Shown: piece after piece, positions 1 to 8,214 of the stretch | How positions within the stretch are numbered: position 1 is the first letter of the stretch | Layout of the letters: each line of letters starts with the position of its first letter | Source: Chryseobacterium hagamense | Lineage (GTDB): Bacteria; Bacteroidota; Bacteroidia; Flavobacteriales; Weeksellaceae | DNA length: 64,000 nucleotides | Direction: 5' to 3' | Assembly (NCBI RefSeq): GCF_007991455.1 | Contig: NZ_BJYJ01000002.1 | Location: forward strand, 1-64,000 | The notes under the pieces: model-generated | The model's database searches: none | The model's input: only the letters and a program-made list of their open reading frames with translations | Told to the model about the DNA's origin: nothing | Position numbers and translations under genes: made by a program

Positions 1-157
1 GGAAATTTTTTCCGATCTGTTTTCTGACAGGGATAAAAACCTGTAATGGAAGAATAAGATGCTTACAGAAGCGTTGTAAGGTTGTCTTTATCTTTATTCC
101 ACCTAATCAATAATATAATTTAAAAAGCTTATATCAGTTTGTTATAAGGTGAAAAGC

Positions 158-1195
158 TTATATTTTATTTTTAATTAATTTCTGTACAATCTGATTTAAA
201 GTTTCCCTGTTGTCATCAATATAGCATAATCCGGCCTGAATCAGGGATTCAATGTTCGATCTCCGTACATTATCCATAGCAGGAGAGGCATTTTTCAGAG
301 AAGGGTTCAACCGGTAATAATTTTTCTGGTTCCTTAATCCCAAAGTCTGGAACATCTGGCCCAGCTGGTAATCTACCGTTTCGGCATTGGCAGACATCAG
401 GATGTCAATAATGGGATTTACCCATCCGAGTTTCCCGGATTTCTGCATTTTCCTGAAAGCATACGGCCGGGCTTCGATCCCGGTTCCTATGGATACGATA
501 ATCATGTCGTTAACGGTAGGCATGTTGGCTTTCTGATGATTTTTCAATACTTCGGCAAAAGGAATCTTTCTGGCTTCTGCATAAGCACATAGGGCCGGGT
601 TATTGGCAAACATCCCGCCGTCAATCAGGCTGAAGATCTGTCCGTACATGGATTTGATCTGTACCGGGCTGAAATAAGTGGGTGCTGCAGAAGTTGCCCT
701 GCAGACGTCTTTCACATAAAAATTATCGCTGCTCCGGTTGGCTTTCCAGGAATTGAATAGTTTGGCTCTTCTGTTTTCAATGTCATAGCTTGTAATTAAG
801 CAGGGTTTTATAAGTTCCTTTAATTCTAAATTTCCAAAAAAGTCATTCAGGTTTTTTTCCAGTGCTTCCTGGGAGATTTTTTCATTCAGCAATCCAAAAG
901 GATTCACCAGGCGTTCCCAAAAAGAAACCTGGAATATATCGCCACCTTTTTCAGCATACAATTCCAGTCCTTTCTGGATAGAGTATTTTGCTTTACGGTG
1001 TTCATCGGGGCATAAAATAATAGACGCAATCAGTCCTCCCGTGCTGCTTCCCGCAACAAAGTCGAAATAGTCGCCGAGTCTGGCGCCCGGCTTATCGTAC
1101 AACTGGAGCTGTTCTTCTATATAACGCAGAATGATGCAGGTGATAATCCCCCTGATTCCGCCCCCGTCCAAAGAAAGTAAGGTTGTCTTTTTCAT
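158..1195 (-). CDS. Patatin-like phospholipase
   Basis: A 345-residue cytoplasmic protein of the patatin/cPLA2 family, a lipid acyl hydrolase using a Ser-Asp dyad. The oxyanion-hole motif DGGGIRG is at residues 10-16, the nucleophile elbow GSSTG at 49-53 (Ser51) and the catalytic DGG at 192-194 (Asp192), so it should be active. There is no signal peptide, so it would act on the cell's own membranes. Its promoter region carries an element also found before the next gene (M15 peptidase) and before dinB. Patatins of this type serve as membrane-degrading effectors in CBASS defence, but no nucleotide cyclase gene is visible here, so that role is not supported. A housekeeping lipase is the alternative. 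Confidence 0.9.
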   Translation of the reverse strand: MKKTTLLSLDGGGIRGIITCIILRYIEEQLQLYDKPGARLGDYFDFVAGSSTGGLIASIILCPDEHRKAKYSIQKGLELYAEKGGDIFQVSFWERLVNPFGLLNEKISQEALEKNLNDFFGNLELKELIKPCLITSYDIENRRAKLFNSWKANRSSDNFYVKDVCRATSAAPTYFSPVQIKSMYGQIFSLIDGGMFANNPALCAYAEARKIPFAEVLKNHQKANMPTVNDMIIVSIGTGIEARPYAFRKMQKSGKLGWVNPIIDILMSANAETVDYQLGQMFQTLGLRNQKNYYRLNPSLKNASPAMDNVRRSNIESLIQAGLCYIDDNRETLNQIVQKLIKNKI

Positions 1196-1243
1196 ATGAT
1201 TTTTCGCTTTTTCCGATGAAACATCAGATAACTTTAGACAAGT

Positions 1244-1278
1244 AAAACCAATAGCGTTATAGAATAACTATTGGTTTT
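1244..1278. terminator. Long hairpin, likely bidirectional terminator
   Basis: Arms AAAACCAATAG (1244-1254) and CTATTGGTTTT (1268-1278) are exact complements, and inner GTTAT/ATAAC extends the stem past one bulged C. A/T tracts lie on both sides. It sits between the patatin promoter and the end of the M15 gene and may end M15 transcripts about 240 bases after its stop. Confidence 0.6.
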
Positions 1279-1317
1279 ATCTCGTGGTATGAAGCTGTGT
1301 TGGTGTTTCTTCTGAAG

Positions 1318-1354
1318 CAAAGGTAGGATGGTAAAGCGACAAAACTCGTCGCAT
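1318..1354 (-). promoter_or_regulatory. Predicted promoter and operator of patatin gene
   Basis: On the minus strand a TACCTTTG element (TAnnTTTG -7 consensus) occupies 1325-1318. Ten bases upstream lies ATGCGACGAGTTTTGTCGC (1354-1336), an inverted repeat with GCGAC and GTCGC arms 7 bases apart. The same arrangement with the same spacing precedes the M15 gene. The rest of the 1196-1516 gap is AT-rich with no gene. Confidence 0.5.
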
Positions 1355-1516
1355 TAAAAATTAAATTCTCCCAATAGAGAATTTATTCCAGTGTTTGCAA
1401 TATTGGAGAAGTATTCCCGTAAATTTATAAGTCTGTTATGAATATTCAGTGAAAATTTTAAAGCTGTTGCATGATTTTAAATAAGAAATCTTTTAGTTTA
1501 TTAAATCGGTCTTATA

Positions 1517-2017
1517 TTAAAGGATCACATACCCGTCTTTATCCATTTTCATTTTCAGCAGGGTCCTCCAGCTGGTTTTCACGGTACCTTTTGCAGTGAT
1601 GATGTTTTTCTTCTCAAAATGGGGAAGGTCTTTGAAGGTTTTCCAGTTGCCGCCCCAGTCCCAGCCGTGTCTGGCAAAAATTTTTACGCATTCGTACCAG
1701 TCGGCCACCTGGTCATTATCCCAGTCTTTTGCGGTATCCCAGCTGGCGGTTTTTCCGTCGGTCATCAGGCAGATGTCAACTGCCAGCCCGTAATTGTGGA
1801 TGCTTTGTCCCGCTTTGGCATTGGTGACTTTTTTCCCGGTGGTAATTCTCCCGATCGCATACAGCTTTTCCTGTTCTTCAAAACTTCGTAAGCCCTGCGT
1901 GATTCTCACCTTTGCCCTTCCGGTCAATGCTTCGTCGCATTCTTTAATTATCTGTTTCACCTCCGCTCTTACCGAAGGATGAAGTTTTTCAATTCTCTGT
2001 AAAGTTACTTTGTCCAT
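1517..2017 (-). CDS. M15 family metallopeptidase, endolysin-like
   Basis: A 166-residue zinc peptidase related to VanY/VanX-type carboxypeptidases and phage L-alanyl-D-glutamate endolysins; it should cut peptide cross-links or stems of peptidoglycan. The zinc motif SxHxxGxAxD is present as SIHNYGLAVD (72-81: His74, Asp81), and the third ligand His133 lies in LPHFE. There is no signal peptide or lipobox, which is typical of phage endolysins needing a holin or membrane damage to reach the wall. The patatin gene lies downstream on the same strand after a 321-base gap, with its own promoter of the same design. No holin or phage structural gene is visible. It could be a domesticated lysin. Confidence 0.88.
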   Translation of the reverse strand: MDKVTLQRIEKLHPSVRAEVKQIIKECDEALTGRAKVRITQGLRSFEEQEKLYAIGRITTGKKVTNAKAGQSIHNYGLAVDICLMTDGKTASWDTAKDWDNDQVADWYECVKIFARHGWDWGGNWKTFKDLPHFEKKNIITAKGTVKTSWRTLLKMKMDKDGYVIL

Positions 2018-2045
2018 ATTATCAGTGTATTAGTGTTCTGGAATA

Positions 2046-2082
2046 CAAAGGTAGATGCGGGGTGCGACAAAACTTGACGCAT
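2046..2082 (-). promoter_or_regulatory. Predicted promoter and operator of M15 gene
   Basis: On the minus strand TACCTTTG (2053-2046) follows ATGCGTCAAGTTTTGTCGC (2082-2064) after exactly 10 bases. The element matches the patatin copy at 17 of 19 positions, and the flanking ACAAAGGTAG sequence is also alike. Confidence 0.5.
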
Positions 2083-2178
2083 AATTATTTATTATGATTA
2101 ATTTAATTAAATTTAATATGAACAAGCTGCAAATGAGAACTATAAATTACAATTTATCAGGAAGAAAACGAGTAAATA

Positions 2179-2949
2179 TTATTTGGAAATTTTATCATTC
2201 AGTTTTCTAATATCACTCCTTAATTCCATAAACATATCTTTCAGATTATAATTCTCTATTTGATCCGGCTCAAAATCCTCCGGAAAAATTCCGGAAGCAT
2301 ACTGCCAGATTTCCACAATATCACTTAACGGAATATCGTAAGGTATATAAAATGAATTGTCTGCAGCGACGGTAACTGATTTTTTCTTCTTCGCCTTTAA
2401 TCTTTTATAGGAAATACCATCGTTCAGAGTGACAAAGACATAGCTCTTATTCGGTTTTAAATCTTCCAGAGTTTCTACGTATTTCCCGATAATATATGAG
2501 CCATCCTTAAACGGCGGCATCGAATCTCCTTTGGCGGGAAAAGCCCGGTATTTTCCGTTCACCAGAAAAGGAAGTGAGATCCGCTGTAAGCCCTCAATGT
2601 ATTCGGGATCGCTGTAGCCGGAAAGATAGCCCATCGATGCTTTTTGCGGAACGATCTCGATACTGTTGTTTCCCAGATGGTCTACCACCACCGGCAAAAC
2701 AATCCGGTTATCCGGCAATCTTAGGATCTCTTCCAGCGGATATTTCCGGATATCCACCGATACCAGAAGATCGATGCTGATGTTGAAAAACTTGGAAATC
2801 TTCACCAATACTTCAATCGGCGGCTCCGACCGACCGTCTTCGTAAGAAACATACCGCGACCGGGTGATGATTAAAGTATCCGCCAAATCCTGCTGGGTAA
2901 TCATTTTCTTACCTCTTAAAAACCTGATGTTATCTGAGAAAACTGACAT
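2179..2949 (-). CDS. XRE-family regulator with S24 (LexA/CI-type) peptidase domain
   Basis: An N-terminal XRE helix-turn-helix (about residues 5-65, ITQQDLADTLIITRSRYVSYEDGR) is joined to a C-terminal S24 self-cleavage domain. The predicted catalytic pair is Ser143 in AKGDSM and Lys182 in SYKRL, about 39 residues apart as in LexA, UmuD and CI. Proteins of this design repress DNA and are inactivated by RecA-stimulated self-cleavage. I chose ATG at 2949 because the longer reading frame adds seven residues lying across the operator. It is divergent from dinB-dnaE2 across 61 bases and probably controls them and itself. The cleavage region reads KASMGYLSGY, with Met-Gly where Ala-Gly is usual; whether it is cleaved is unknown. 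Confidence 0.88.
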   Translation of the reverse strand: MSVFSDNIRFLRGKKMITQQDLADTLIITRSRYVSYEDGRSEPPIEVLVKISKFFNISIDLLVSVDIRKYPLEEILRLPDNRIVLPVVVDHLGNNSIEIVPQKASMGYLSGYSDPEYIEGLQRISLPFLVNGKYRAFPAKGDSMPPFKDGSYIIGKYVETLEDLKPNKSYVFVTLNDGISYKRLKAKKKKSVTVAADNSFYIPYDIPLSDIVEIWQYASGIFPEDFEPDQIENYNLKDMFMELRSDIRKLNDKISK

Positions 2950-2975
2950 TGTTATAATTTGTAACAACAAAAATA
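2949..2975 (-). promoter_or_regulatory. Autoregulatory promoter/operator of the S24 regulator
   Basis: The minus-strand -7 box TATTTTTG is at 2975-2968. It is followed at once by a palindrome with arms TTGTTA (2949-2954) and TAACAA (2962-2967) separated by 7 bases, which touches the start codon. Binding there would block the regulator's own transcription start. Confidence 0.55.
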
Positions 2976-2991
2976 CAAATTTTGTTTAAAA

Positions 2992-3010
2992 ACGTAACTA
3001 TTTTTGTCGC
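2992..3010 (+). promoter_or_regulatory. dinB promoter with shared 19-bp element
   Basis: ACGTAACTATTTTTGTCGC ends directly at the dinB ATG and matches the patatin element at 14 of 19 positions, with the 3' half TTTTGTCGC identical. It contains a TATTTTTG -7 box (2999-3006) only four bases before the ATG, so the mRNA may be leaderless. Part of the match is the promoter box itself, which weakens the operator reading. Confidence 0.45.
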
Positions 3011-4171
3011 ATGGACCGGGCAATTGTACATATGGACCTTGATGCATTCTTTGTATCCTGCGAGAGGCTTAATAATTCTCAGCTTCACGGAATCCCTCTT
3101 ATTATAGGAGGAGGCGACCGTGGCGTAGTGGCCTCATGTTCCTATGAAGCCCGGAAATTCGGGGTACGTTCCGCTATGCCGATCCGGATGGCCCTGCGGC
3201 TTTGTCCGGAAGCAAAGATCATCAAAGGCGATTACGAATTGTATTCCAATCTGTCTCACACTGTAACGGATATCATTCAGGAAAGAGTGCCGGTGATGGA
3301 AAAGGCAAGCATCGATGAGTTTTACCTGGATCTTTCCGGAATGGATAAATTTTTCGGATGCTACCAATGGACCCAGGAAATCGTAGCGGCTGTACATAAA
3401 GAAACCGGCCTGCCCATCAGTTTTGCTTTATCTGCCAACAAGACCGTTTCCAAGATCGGAACCGGGGAAGCCAAGCCTGCCGGGAAAATGGAAATCCGTG
3501 AAACGGAAATCCGGCCGTTTTTAAACCCGCTTTCCATCAGGAAGATTCCCATGGTCGGCGATAAAACCTTCCAGCTGCTCTCCCGGGTAGGCGTCCGGAC
3601 CATCCGGACCTTATCTGAAATGCCTGTCCTTGCTCTTCAGCAGATGATCGGGAACAACGGCAAAGAGCTGTGGAAAAAAGCCAATGGCATCGATGAAAAT
3701 CCGGTCATCCCGTATTCCGAGCGCAAATCCATTTCTACGGAAGATACGTTTTCAAAGGATACGATGGATATTCCGGAGTTAAGAAGGATACTTAGCGGAA
3801 TGTCGGAAAAGCTGGCTTACCAGCTGAGGCAGGAAAAGTGGCTGACCTCAACGGTCGTTGTGAAAATTCGGTATGCCAATTTCGATACCGAAACCAGACA
3901 GAGCCGGGTGGCCTATACTTCGGCAGACCATACCTTATCCCGGGTAGCATTGGAACTGTTCAGTCGGCTGTATACCCGAAGGATGCGGATCCGCCTGATC
4001 GGCCTCCGGTTTACCGACCTCGTCCACGGGAACCATCAGATGAACCTGTTTGAAGACACCGAAGAACAGATGAACTTATACCACACTATGGATTACCTTA
4101 AAAACCGTTTCGGAGCGGATGCTGTCGGCAGGGCTTCGGGATTCGATTTAGAAAATAAAACAACCCTTTAA
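3011..4171 (+). CDS. dinB: Y-family DNA polymerase (DinB/Pol IV type)
   Basis: A 386-residue translesion polymerase that copies damaged templates without proofreading. The metal-binding acidic residues are all present: Asp9 in HMDLDAFF, and Asp102-Glu103 in SIDEFYLD, so it is not an inactive ImuB-type protein. An aromatic steric gate (Phe13-Phe14) is also present. Two sliding-clamp-binding-like motifs lie near the C terminus, QMNLF (343-347) and QMNLY (353-357). dnaE2 starts 10 bases after its stop, so the two are co-transcribed, as in the imuA-imuB-dnaE2 mutasome of other bacteria, but no imuA is present. The divergent S24 regulator implies induction by DNA damage. Confidence 0.93.
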   Translation: MDRAIVHMDLDAFFVSCERLNNSQLHGIPLIIGGGDRGVVASCSYEARKFGVRSAMPIRMALRLCPEAKIIKGDYELYSNLSHTVTDIIQERVPVMEKASIDEFYLDLSGMDKFFGCYQWTQEIVAAVHKETGLPISFALSANKTVSKIGTGEAKPAGKMEIRETEIRPFLNPLSIRKIPMVGDKTFQLLSRVGVRTIRTLSEMPVLALQQMIGNNGKELWKKANGIDENPVIPYSERKSISTEDTFSKDTMDIPELRRILSGMSEKLAYQLRQEKWLTSTVVVKIRYANFDTETRQSRVAYTSADHTLSRVALELFSRLYTRRMRIRLIGLRFTDLVHGNHQMNLFEDTEEQMNLYHTMDYLKNRFGADAVGRASGFDLENKTTL

Positions 4172-4181
4172 TCTTTTTGCT

Positions 4182-7100
4182 ATGTACCTCAATTGCCATT
4201 CCTTCCACAGCCTGCGTTACGGCACCCTTTCCGTAACAGAACTCGTGCAGAAAGCCCAGGCCTTGGGCATCAAAACGTTGGCGCTCACCGATATCAATAC
4301 CGTTACGGCCATTTATGATTTTAAAAAACAATGTGATGACACAGGAATCAAGCCTATTGCCGGAATGGAAATCAGGAAAGAAAACCGGCTCCTGTATATC
4401 GCCATTGCCCGCGAATTTTCCGGGATCGGGGAAATCAACCGGATGATGACCGCCCACAATTGCGACGGCGCAGATCTTCAGGAAACGGCTCCTGCTTTTG
4501 AGAACGTATTTGTAATCTATCCGCTGCAGAATATTCCTGAAGAGCTTAAAGACAACGAATACATCGGCATCCGGGAAGAAGAGCTGAATTTCCTGGTTCG
4601 CCCTGAGCTGAATAAGCTTAAGGACCGGATGGTGATTCTCCAGCCGGTAACCTTCATTTCCCAGAAAGAATACAATCTTCACATGATCCTTCGGGCGATC
4701 GATAACAATACTTTGCTGTCTAAACTCTCCGAACACGACATCTGCCGCAAATCCGAATACCTTAAGTCCGAAAGAGAACTTACCGAAGACTTTCAGTTTT
4801 ATCCTGAGATCATCAGGAATACCCAACAGCTGATCAGTCAATGCAGTTTTGAATTTGATTTTAAAAAAGTCCGTAACAAGCAGCATTATACCCGATCAAA
4901 AGCTTCCGATCTGAAGATGCTGACCAAACTGGCGTATCTCGGGCTTAAAAAAAGATATGGGACCGGGCATGAGGAAGCAAGGAAAAGAGTGGAACGGGAG
5001 CTGCAGGTCATTAACGAGAGTAATTTCTGTTCCTATTTCCTGATTACCTGGGACATTGTGCGTTACAGCAACCGCATGGGATTGATGCATGTCGGAAGGG
5101 GAAGCGGTGCGAATTCTATTGTCAGTTACTGCTTAGGTATTACCGACATCTGTCCCCTTGAGCTTGACCTTTATTTTGAACGCTTCCTGAACCTGAACCG
5201 GAATTCACCTCCGGATTTCGACGTCGACTGGAGCTGGCAGGACAGGGATACGATCCTCGAATATATTTTTAAAAGATACGGGAAGGAGCATGTTGCCTTT
5301 TGCGGAACGAATGTTCAGTTCAAGTACAAATCCATTTTCCGGGAAGTCGGTAAGGTGTTCGGATTGCCGAAGGAAGAACTGGACAGCCTGGCGAATGGCC
5401 CTGTGGAAAAGCACGATACGAATTCCATTGTCAAACATGTCCACCGCTATGGCGCCTTGATGGAGAAATTCCCGAACCAGCGCAGTATGCACGCCTGCGG
5501 AATTCTGATCTCGGAAGAACCGATTACCAATTTTACCGCCCTGGAAATGCCACCGAAAGGTTTTCCGATCGCACAGTTTGATATGGATACCGCAGAAGAC
5601 ATGCGGCTGGAAAAGCTGGACATTCTTTCCCAGCGCGGCTTGGGTACGATCAATGATACAGTGGCGCTGATTAAGAAAACCCGGGGTATTGATGTGGATA
5701 TCCGCGATACCCGCATTTCTAAAAATGAACCGAAAGCCAACGGATACCTGGCTGTAGGAAAGACCATCGGCTGCTTTTATATCGAATCCCCGGCAATGCG
5801 CGGACTGCTCCGGAGGCTGAAATGCGATAATTACCGGATCCTGGTTGCCGCTTCTTCCATTATCCGTCCGGGAGTAGCCCAGAGCGGGATGATGCGGGAA
5901 TATATTTTCAGGCACAATCATCCCGATCAGTTTGAATATTTCCATCCGGTATTTGAAGAAAACCTGAAAGAAACCTACGGAATTATGGTTTACCAGGAAG
6001 ACGTGATCAAAATTGCCCAGTATTTCGGAGGCGTTACTCTCGCAGATGCAGATACGCTTCGCAGGGCCATGAGCGGAAAAGGGAGGTCCATAGAGAAACT
6101 GCAGGAAGTAAAGGCTAATTTCTTTAAAAAATGCAAAGAGGAAGGACATTCCGAAGCACTTACGGCTGAGGCTTTCCGGCAGATCGAATCTTTTGCCGGT
6201 TACTCTTTCTGTAAGGCACACTCAGCTTCCTATGCGGTGGAAAGCTATCAGAGTCTGTATCTGAAAGTCTATTACCCATTGGAATTCATGGTTTCGGTAA
6301 TCAACAACAAAGGTGGGTTTTACCGCACCGAAGTATACGTCCATGAGGCTAAAATGTCCGGCGGGAACATTCAGCTTCCCTGCATCAATTCTAGTGAAGT
6401 GCCGACAACACTGAAAGGAGACCGGATTTACCTTGGATTCGGCCTGCTGGAAGGGCTTGAAGCCAAAATAGTCAATAAAATGGTGGAAGAACGTGAAAAA
6501 AACGGAGATTACACCTCCCTGGAAAATTTTATCAGGCGTGTTGCTGCAGGGGTGGAAACCGTGCAGACCTTAATTTTTATCGGTGCTTTCCGTTTTACCG
6601 GGAAGCAGAAAAATGAGCTCCTGGTGGAAGCGCGGATGCTGCTTGTGAATTTCAGGCCCGAACACCGCGGAATGCTGCTTATTGATGAGCCTGTACAGGA
6701 ATTCCGGCTTCCGGAACTGAAAAGAGAGCGCTTTGAAGATGCTTTTGATGAAATTGAAATCATCGGGTTTCCGGTTTCATGTACCCCTTTTGATCTGCTG
6801 CAGACGAAATACAGGGGTTCGGTATTGGTAAAGGACTTGGCGAAATATCATAAGCGGCAGGTGAAAATGCTGGCATATCTCATCTCGAGGAAACATGTAC
6901 CGACTAAAAAAGGAGCGATGTATTTCGGAACCTGGATCGATGCGGACGGTGAATATTTCGATACGGCTCATTTTCCGGACAGCCTGAAAGAATATGACTT
7001 CCAGGGTGGCGGCTGTTACCTGCTGCTCGGAACGGTGGAAATTGATTATTATTTTCCCACCGTTACCGTTCACAAAATGGCAAAAATGCAGATGATTGCC

Positions 7101-7247
7101 GATCCGCGGTATTCTTTTGACGAGGATAAAGATTATCAGATACATCAGAAAATCCGGGAAGATATCAGCATGACCTCACGGAAACCCTATCCGCAGGCAC
7201 ACGAGATCGGGCTGCCGAGACATCGGATCAATAATGGGATGAGGTAA
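4182..7247 (+). CDS. dnaE2: Error-prone DNA polymerase III alpha subunit (DnaE2 type)
   Basis: A C-family polymerase of 1021 residues, shorter than replicative DnaE (about 1160), as usual for DnaE2. An N-terminal PHP domain begins with LNCHSFHSLRYG. The catalytic aspartates are visible as PDFDVD (Asp347, Asp349) and Asp480 in KLDILSQRG. The C terminus lacks the long tau-binding tail. The coupling to dinB by a 10-base gap indicates a damage-mutagenesis operon, with DnaE2 extending past lesions bypassed by the Y-family enzyme. The ending HEIGLPRHRINN is a basic terminal motif. The gene is full length and the replicative dnaE must lie elsewhere. The alternative name is simply a second DNA polymerase III alpha subunit. 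Confidence 0.92.
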   Translation: MYLNCHSFHSLRYGTLSVTELVQKAQALGIKTLALTDINTVTAIYDFKKQCDDTGIKPIAGMEIRKENRLLYIAIAREFSGIGEINRMMTAHNCDGADLQETAPAFENVFVIYPLQNIPEELKDNEYIGIREEELNFLVRPELNKLKDRMVILQPVTFISQKEYNLHMILRAIDNNTLLSKLSEHDICRKSEYLKSERELTEDFQFYPEIIRNTQQLISQCSFEFDFKKVRNKQHYTRSKASDLKMLTKLAYLGLKKRYGTGHEEARKRVERELQVINESNFCSYFLITWDIVRYSNRMGLMHVGRGSGANSIVSYCLGITDICPLELDLYFERFLNLNRNSPPDFDVDWSWQDRDTILEYIFKRYGKEHVAFCGTNVQFKYKSIFREVGKVFGLPKEELDSLANGPVEKHDTNSIVKHVHRYGALMEKFPNQRSMHACGILISEEPITNFTALEMPPKGFPIAQFDMDTAEDMRLEKLDILSQRGLGTINDTVALIKKTRGIDVDIRDTRISKNEPKANGYLAVGKTIGCFYIESPAMRGLLRRLKCDNYRILVAASSIIRPGVAQSGMMREYIFRHNHPDQFEYFHPVFEENLKETYGIMVYQEDVIKIAQYFGGVTLADADTLRRAMSGKGRSIEKLQEVKANFFKKCKEEGHSEALTAEAFRQIESFAGYSFCKAHSASYAVESYQSLYLKVYYPLEFMVSVINNKGGFYRTEVYVHEAKMSGGNIQLPCINSSEVPTTLKGDRIYLGFGLLEGLEAKIVNKMVEEREKNGDYTSLENFIRRVAAGVETVQTLIFIGAFRFTGKQKNELLVEARMLLVNFRPEHRGMLLIDEPVQEFRLPELKRERFEDAFDEIEIIGFPVSCTPFDLLQTKYRGSVLVKDLAKYHKRQVKMLAYLISRKHVPTKKGAMYFGTWIDADGEYFDTAHFPDSLKEYDFQGGGCYLLLGTVEIDYYFPTVTVHKMAKMQMIADPRYSFDEDKDYQIHQKIREDISMTSRKPYPQAHEIGLPRHRINNGMR

Positions 7248-7317
7248 AGCAATCTTCTATAGATTAAATTATCTCAACTGATAATGACATAAAGATTGCA
7301 ATTATATTTAATAATAC

Positions 7318-7374
7318 TGTACGGATATATACCGTACATGTACTTTATTTTTACGGATTATTTCCGTACATTTG
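7318..7374 (+). promoter_or_regulatory. Toxin-antitoxin promoter with twin operators
   Basis: Two inverted repeats share one geometry: TGTACGG-N7-CCGTACA at 7318-7338 and TTTACGG-N7-CCGTACA at 7350-7370, centred 32 bp apart (about three helical turns). A small palindrome GTACATGTAC lies at 7334-7343. The second operator overlaps a TACATTTG -7 box (7367-7374), so bound antitoxin would cover the promoter. Confidence 0.65.
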
Positions 7375-7388
7375 TAAAAATTTAAGTC

Positions 7389-7682
7389 ATGAGTATATCA
7401 ATTAAAGAACATGCACGGTTTGATGCAAGACTCTCCAAAGAGCAAAAAGATTTCTTTGAAAAAGCGGCGTCCTTAGGTGGTTTCAGAAGTCTGACAGACT
7501 TTGTTATCCTGACTGTTCAGGAAAAAGCAAAGGAAATCATTCAGGAAAAAGAACAGATTATAGCTTCTGAAAAAGACAGCCGGATTTTTTTCGAGGCTGT
7601 TACAAAACCGGCAAAACCTTCAGAAAATTTAAAAAATGCTTTGGAAGAGTATAACGCTTTTATATCAGATTTAAAGAAATGA
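7389..7682 (+). CDS. DUF1778-type antitoxin (TacA-like)
   Basis: A 97-residue protein with an N-terminal ribbon-helix-helix region (ISIKEHARFDARLSKEQKDFFEKAASLGGFRSLTDFVI), followed by a helical, charged tail that would wrap the toxin. DUF1778 proteins neutralise GNAT-family toxins and repress their own promoter as a complex. Its stop overlaps the toxin start (ATGA at 7679-7682), giving coupled translation. The twin inverted repeats just upstream are the expected operators. The base composition is visibly more AT-rich than that of dnaE2, which fits acquisition by transfer. Confidence 0.88.
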   Translation: MSISIKEHARFDARLSKEQKDFFEKAASLGGFRSLTDFVILTVQEKAKEIIQEKEQIIASEKDSRIFFEAVTKPAKPSENLKNALEEYNAFISDLKK

Positions 7683-8170
7683 TTGAGCTTTTAGATAAAA
7701 AGCATAAACGGGAAAATTTCGACTGTGGAAAAGAGCTTTTAACCAATTATTTAAAAAAACAGGCAGGACAGGATATTAAAAGAAAATTATCCGCTTGTTT
7801 TGTATTGACTGAAAATGAATATTCCATTAAAGGATATTATACGCTTTCCAATAGCAGTATTCCTTTAAAAAAATTTCCGGAACCTATTCAAAAGAAACTT
7901 CCAAGATCATATCATTCTATTCCGGTAATTTTGCTTGGACGATTAGCCATTGATAAAAAATATCAGGGTCAGGGAATCGGTAAAGTATTACTGATTGATG
8001 CCTTGAAAAGAAGTTATGAAATATCACGGGAAATAGGGTCGTTCGCAGTAGTAGTAGATCCGCTAGATGAAGGTGCAGAAAATTTTTATATAAAATATGA
8101 TTTTATAAAACTTCCTGACAGTGGAAAGATGTTTATAGCCACCAAAACGCTGGAACAACTTTTCGGATAA
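7679..8170 (+). CDS. GNAT acetyltransferase toxin (TacT-like)
   Basis: A 163-residue GNAT-fold protein. The acetyl-CoA pyrophosphate loop is YQGQGIG (95-101) after the strand ILLGRLAI. The conserved C-terminal ENFYIKYDF (134-142) contains Tyr137, the likely counterpart of the TacT catalytic tyrosine. The N-terminal FDCGKELLTNYLKKQAGQD is characteristic of the toxin group paired with DUF1778 antitoxins. Family members acetylate the amino group of charged tRNAs and stop translation. It overlaps its antitoxin by four bases. The tRNA target cannot be read from the sequence. Confidence 0.88.
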   Translation: MIELLDKKHKRENFDCGKELLTNYLKKQAGQDIKRKLSACFVLTENEYSIKGYYTLSNSSIPLKKFPEPIQKKLPRSYHSIPVILLGRLAIDKKYQGQGIGKVLLIDALKRSYEISREIGSFAVVVDPLDEGAENFYIKYDFIKLPDSGKMFIATKTLEQLFG

Positions 8171-8214
8171 AAAGCTTTTCAATGAAGATCATACCGGCAG
8201 TTTCGTTTTAAATT

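Noticed and set aside
158..2017. Patatin plus M15 lysin as a prophage remnant or a CBASS defence system
   Set aside because: No capsid, tail, integrase, holin or attachment-site signal, and no nucleotide cyclase or other CBASS gene is visible. Parts could lie beyond the left edge, but the window does not support either reading.
5205..6221. A 338-codon open frame on the minus strand inside dnaE2
   Set aside because: It is antisense to a clearly coding gene with intact catalytic motifs and has an unlikely composition; it is a by-product of codon use on the plus strand.
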